Below the pieces are notes generated by a model, which worked only from the letters and a program-made list of their open reading frames with translations, did not search any database and was not told where the DNA came from. Of a DNA stretch of 64,000 nt, positions 61,895-64,000 are shown piece by piece. This stretch comes from Hippasteria phrygiana (lineage: Eukaryota; Echinodermata; Asteroidea; Valvatida; Goniasteridae), in assembly GCA_037893225.1 (NCBI GenBank), contig JAZGUH010000003.1, forward strand, positions 1,116,001-1,180,000, written 5' to 3'. A program made the position numbers and the translations under genes. Each line of letters begins with the position of its first letter. The stretch's first letter is position 1.

Positions 61895-62072
61895 TCAAGC
61901 CATTTCGGTCGTTCTTCGAGCTTCCTCCATGTTCTCGCCATCCTCACTCACCGAACCGTATCCCCCATGAGGGCGGTAGGTACAAATGTAGTACAAGCGT
62001 TTTTGATATCTTTTTCTTTCCTGTATTGTAAATTTGTATATCTGGTTTTTTTCATGGATTACTCCTGGAGCT
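61895..62072 (-). CDS. Probable last exon of an unidentified gene
   Basis: Minus strand, pyrimidine-rich acceptor ending TTTGTAG just above 62072, then 58 codons and a stop at 61895-61897. The peptide is protein-like: charged and Tyr/Arg-rich (E-R-K-R-Y-Q-K-R-L-Y-Y-I-C), then R-P-H-G-G-Y-G-S-V-S-E-D-G-E-N and an acidic/basic tail. I do not recognise the family. It could be the cytoplasmic tail of a membrane protein whose other exons lie beyond 62.1 kb or past the window end. A G-homopolymer-rich repeat begins directly upstream. Confidence 0.4.
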
Positions 62073-62093
62073 CTACAAATTAAAAACGAAAAC

Positions 62094-62500
62094 GGGGGGG
62101 GGGGGGGGGGGGGGGGTGGGAGAGTAGGTCCAATAGTGTTTTGGATTTGTTTTTGAGACCACGTTGGAACTCGGCGAAGGGAAAGTACTTTCTGAAGGTG
62201 TCCCCCCCAACTGCTCAAGGACGGACTCGCAAGGAGCCAATTCAACAAATTAAAGGGGCCATGGAAGACACCTTTTTGAAAGTGGGGGAGGGGAGGGGGG
62301 GGGGGGGGGGGAGCAGCGCCGGTGCCAGCTGGCTGCTGCCCTTTTCTATGTTTTTCTTTATGCGGAACTTCCAAAAGTGGGGGGGGGGAAGGACATTTTC
62401 CTTATATAAGTGGAAAAAATGGGGGGGGGGGGAACCTTCCCCCGTTCCGCCGCCACTGAGCATGGAGGAAGGATATAGATATTCCTTCCTCCATGCACTG
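62094..62500. repeat. G-homopolymer-rich MITE cluster
   Basis: G runs at about 62094-62118, 62283-62310 and 62421-62430 separated by MITE-like pieces, ending in the hairpin GCATGGAGGAAGGATATAGA / TTCCTTCCTCCATGC (62460-62496). Confidence 0.55.
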
Positions 62501-62821
62501 AGAGCCTCTTTTGCAAATCCAGAAGTGCGTAGATCGGTGCTGTTTTCGTCAATTTGGAATTCGTTAAAACGGAGCACTTTTTGTTCAATTTATGTTCCCG
62601 CTATTTTGTTGAAATTGCATTCTACACTATTGACTGTTATTCTGTTGGGCGAATTTTTGTCAACTGTCGACATTATATAAACGCGATATCAAGTAAACGG
62701 AAGCGCGCCCTCTATCCAAATCACACTTTGATCTGTTATTTTCGTGCACACGTGCATAAAACGCATGCTTGACGTGCGGCAACTAACTGCATGCTGTAAA
62801 ACCTGGATGTCTAGGAATATC

Positions 62822-62967
62822 ATGGAGACGTCTTGTAATTTAAATAATGAGAGATGCCAACCAGAGCCAGTGCAAACTCATTCAAAGGATCTTCTTGATG
62901 TCGGAAAGAGTATAAACGGTTCGTTACCTGTCCTAGGCAAATGTTCATTTCGATTTGTGACAAGTAG
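62822..62967 (+). CDS. Weak candidate first coding exon
   Basis: ATG at 62822 opens about 48 codons (M-E-T-S-C-N-L-N-N-E-R-C ...) ending near a GTAGGA donor. The stretch is not a copy of any repeat seen here. There is no family match, so this is only a candidate, perhaps a gene continuing past 64000. Confidence 0.12.
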
Positions 62968-63232
62968 GACCTGCACTGCAGCGTAGGCAGCGCATAGGCC
63001 TACGTACGTTAGGTTAAAATTACTTTGCAAGAAAGAGGGCGCTGTTTATTAAGACTTGAGTTTTGAGACTGACTAAAAATGTACATGTTAAAGCAAATTT
63101 TAATGACAACATTTTTGAAACATTCTCTTAACTAATAAAACATGAAAACTAAAGCAAAGATATTTGTACATGTGTGCATTATATTATAAGCACATCAATC
63201 AATTGCTTCATGATCCTGGCCTAGCCTAGTCC

Positions 63233-64000
63233 GAGTAACTTGGACCCTTTATCGCCTTTTTTAACATTTGGACATGATCTGGCGAGTAGTACTAGTACTA
63301 GTAGGGTCCAAGGCAAGTGTGCGATAGAGAATGGCTTTTAATTCAATCCAAACAAAAAATTCAAAATTCAACCTTACAACGGCCACCAAAATACTAGATA
63401 CACCACCATCTGAACAAGTGGAGTTCCATGATCAGATGAATGTACCAAGGTTTACTTAACATCCAAATAAAAAGTGAAATTTTACCGTTTAATTCCCAGA
63501 GACCCCCGCAGAACATGTCTTTTCGCTTTCTTGGAGTTCAAATAGTGACTCCTCGACCTTGCATGACGTCACCCTGATGCGCAGCGCCCGCATGCACCGT
63601 GCGACTGTTTCGTGAGTGGTATAACGGTCGCGGTACGTGTTCCTGTGTAGATACATGTAGTATATTGATTCGAGGTTGCACGCGCGTCATGGGGGGAGGG
63701 AATTCTTCACGAAACAGTCGCCGGCATAAACAGGTTGTCGCGCGGTGCATGCGGGCGCTGCGCATCAGGGTGACGTCATGCAAGGTCGAGGGGTCACTAT
63801 TTGAACTCCAAGAAAGCGAAAAGACATGTTCTGCGGGGGTCTCTGGGAATTCAACGGTAAATTTCACTTTTTATTTGGATGAGTAAACCTTGTACATTCA
63901 TCTGATTATGGATCTCCACTTGTTCAGATGGTGGCGTATCTAGTATTTTGGTGGCCGTTGTAAGGTTGAATTTTGATTTTTTGTTTGGATTTTAGACGAA
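63233..64000. mobile_element. Large fold-back at window end
   Basis: Arms of about 270 bases (63340-63608 and 63716-63997) mirror each other: AACCTTACAACGGCCACCAA / TTGGTGGCCGTTGTAAGGTT, AGTGACTCCTCGACCTTGCA / TGCAAGGTCGAGGGGTCACT. A diverged arm also occurs at 59935-60310. Confidence 0.65.

Noticed and set aside
62141..62680. 179-codon ORF
   Set aside because: Runs through G homopolymers and MITE pieces; no domain and no conservation expected.

Overview
This is a eukaryotic, intron-rich, repeat-dense genomic window. The gene content and repeat style suggest a marine deuterostome invertebrate, most likely an echinoderm. That is inference: no marker in the window fixes the species. There are no operons, no CRISPR and no bacterial features.

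Region by region. (1) About 292-40029, plus strand: one very large receptor gene assembled here from 21 coding exons whose reading phases all agree. Its 5' end lies off the window. Encoded order: C-type lectin domain, a second degenerate lectin-like domain, seven LDL-receptor class A modules, an LRR N-terminal cap, six leucine-rich repeats (one per 72-nt exon), a cysteine-rich hinge, a seven-transmembrane domain on one exon, and a short cytoplasmic tail. This is a type C LGR, related to relaxin receptors (RXFP) and to the snail receptor GRL101, with a lectin head. (2) About 40030-50812: intergenic, with a LINE fragment, MITEs, a duplicated block, and an apparently intact Penelope-like retroelement (46816-50640) with an 894-codon ORF, 781-bp inverted arms and a 13-bp target duplication. 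(3) 50813-57494, plus strand: ZNF277 in eight phase-consistent exons. (4) 59790-61607, minus strand: TMEM167B (kish family), a 74-aa two-pass membrane protein in three exons, one with only ten coding bases. It is tail-to-tail with ZNF277. (5) 61895-62072, minus strand: a probable last exon of an unidentified gene. The remaining sequence to 64000 is mostly fold-back repeats.

Introns and spacers are packed with non-autonomous transposons. Several are defined here by both terminal inverted repeats and perfect target-site duplications: hAT-like (8-bp duplications), TTAA-type, and TA-type. There are also nested insertions, tRNA-like fold-backs, minisatellites, a CRE-motif satellite, a telomere-like array, and short repeats carrying hammerhead-ribozyme-like and histone-type hairpin motifs.

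The protein-coding genes show no evident functional link: a cell-surface receptor, a nuclear zinc-finger protein and a Golgi-type membrane protein. The most unusual items are the lectin-headed LGR, the Penelope element with its antisense endonuclease copy, and the dispersed ribozyme-like/hairpin repeats.
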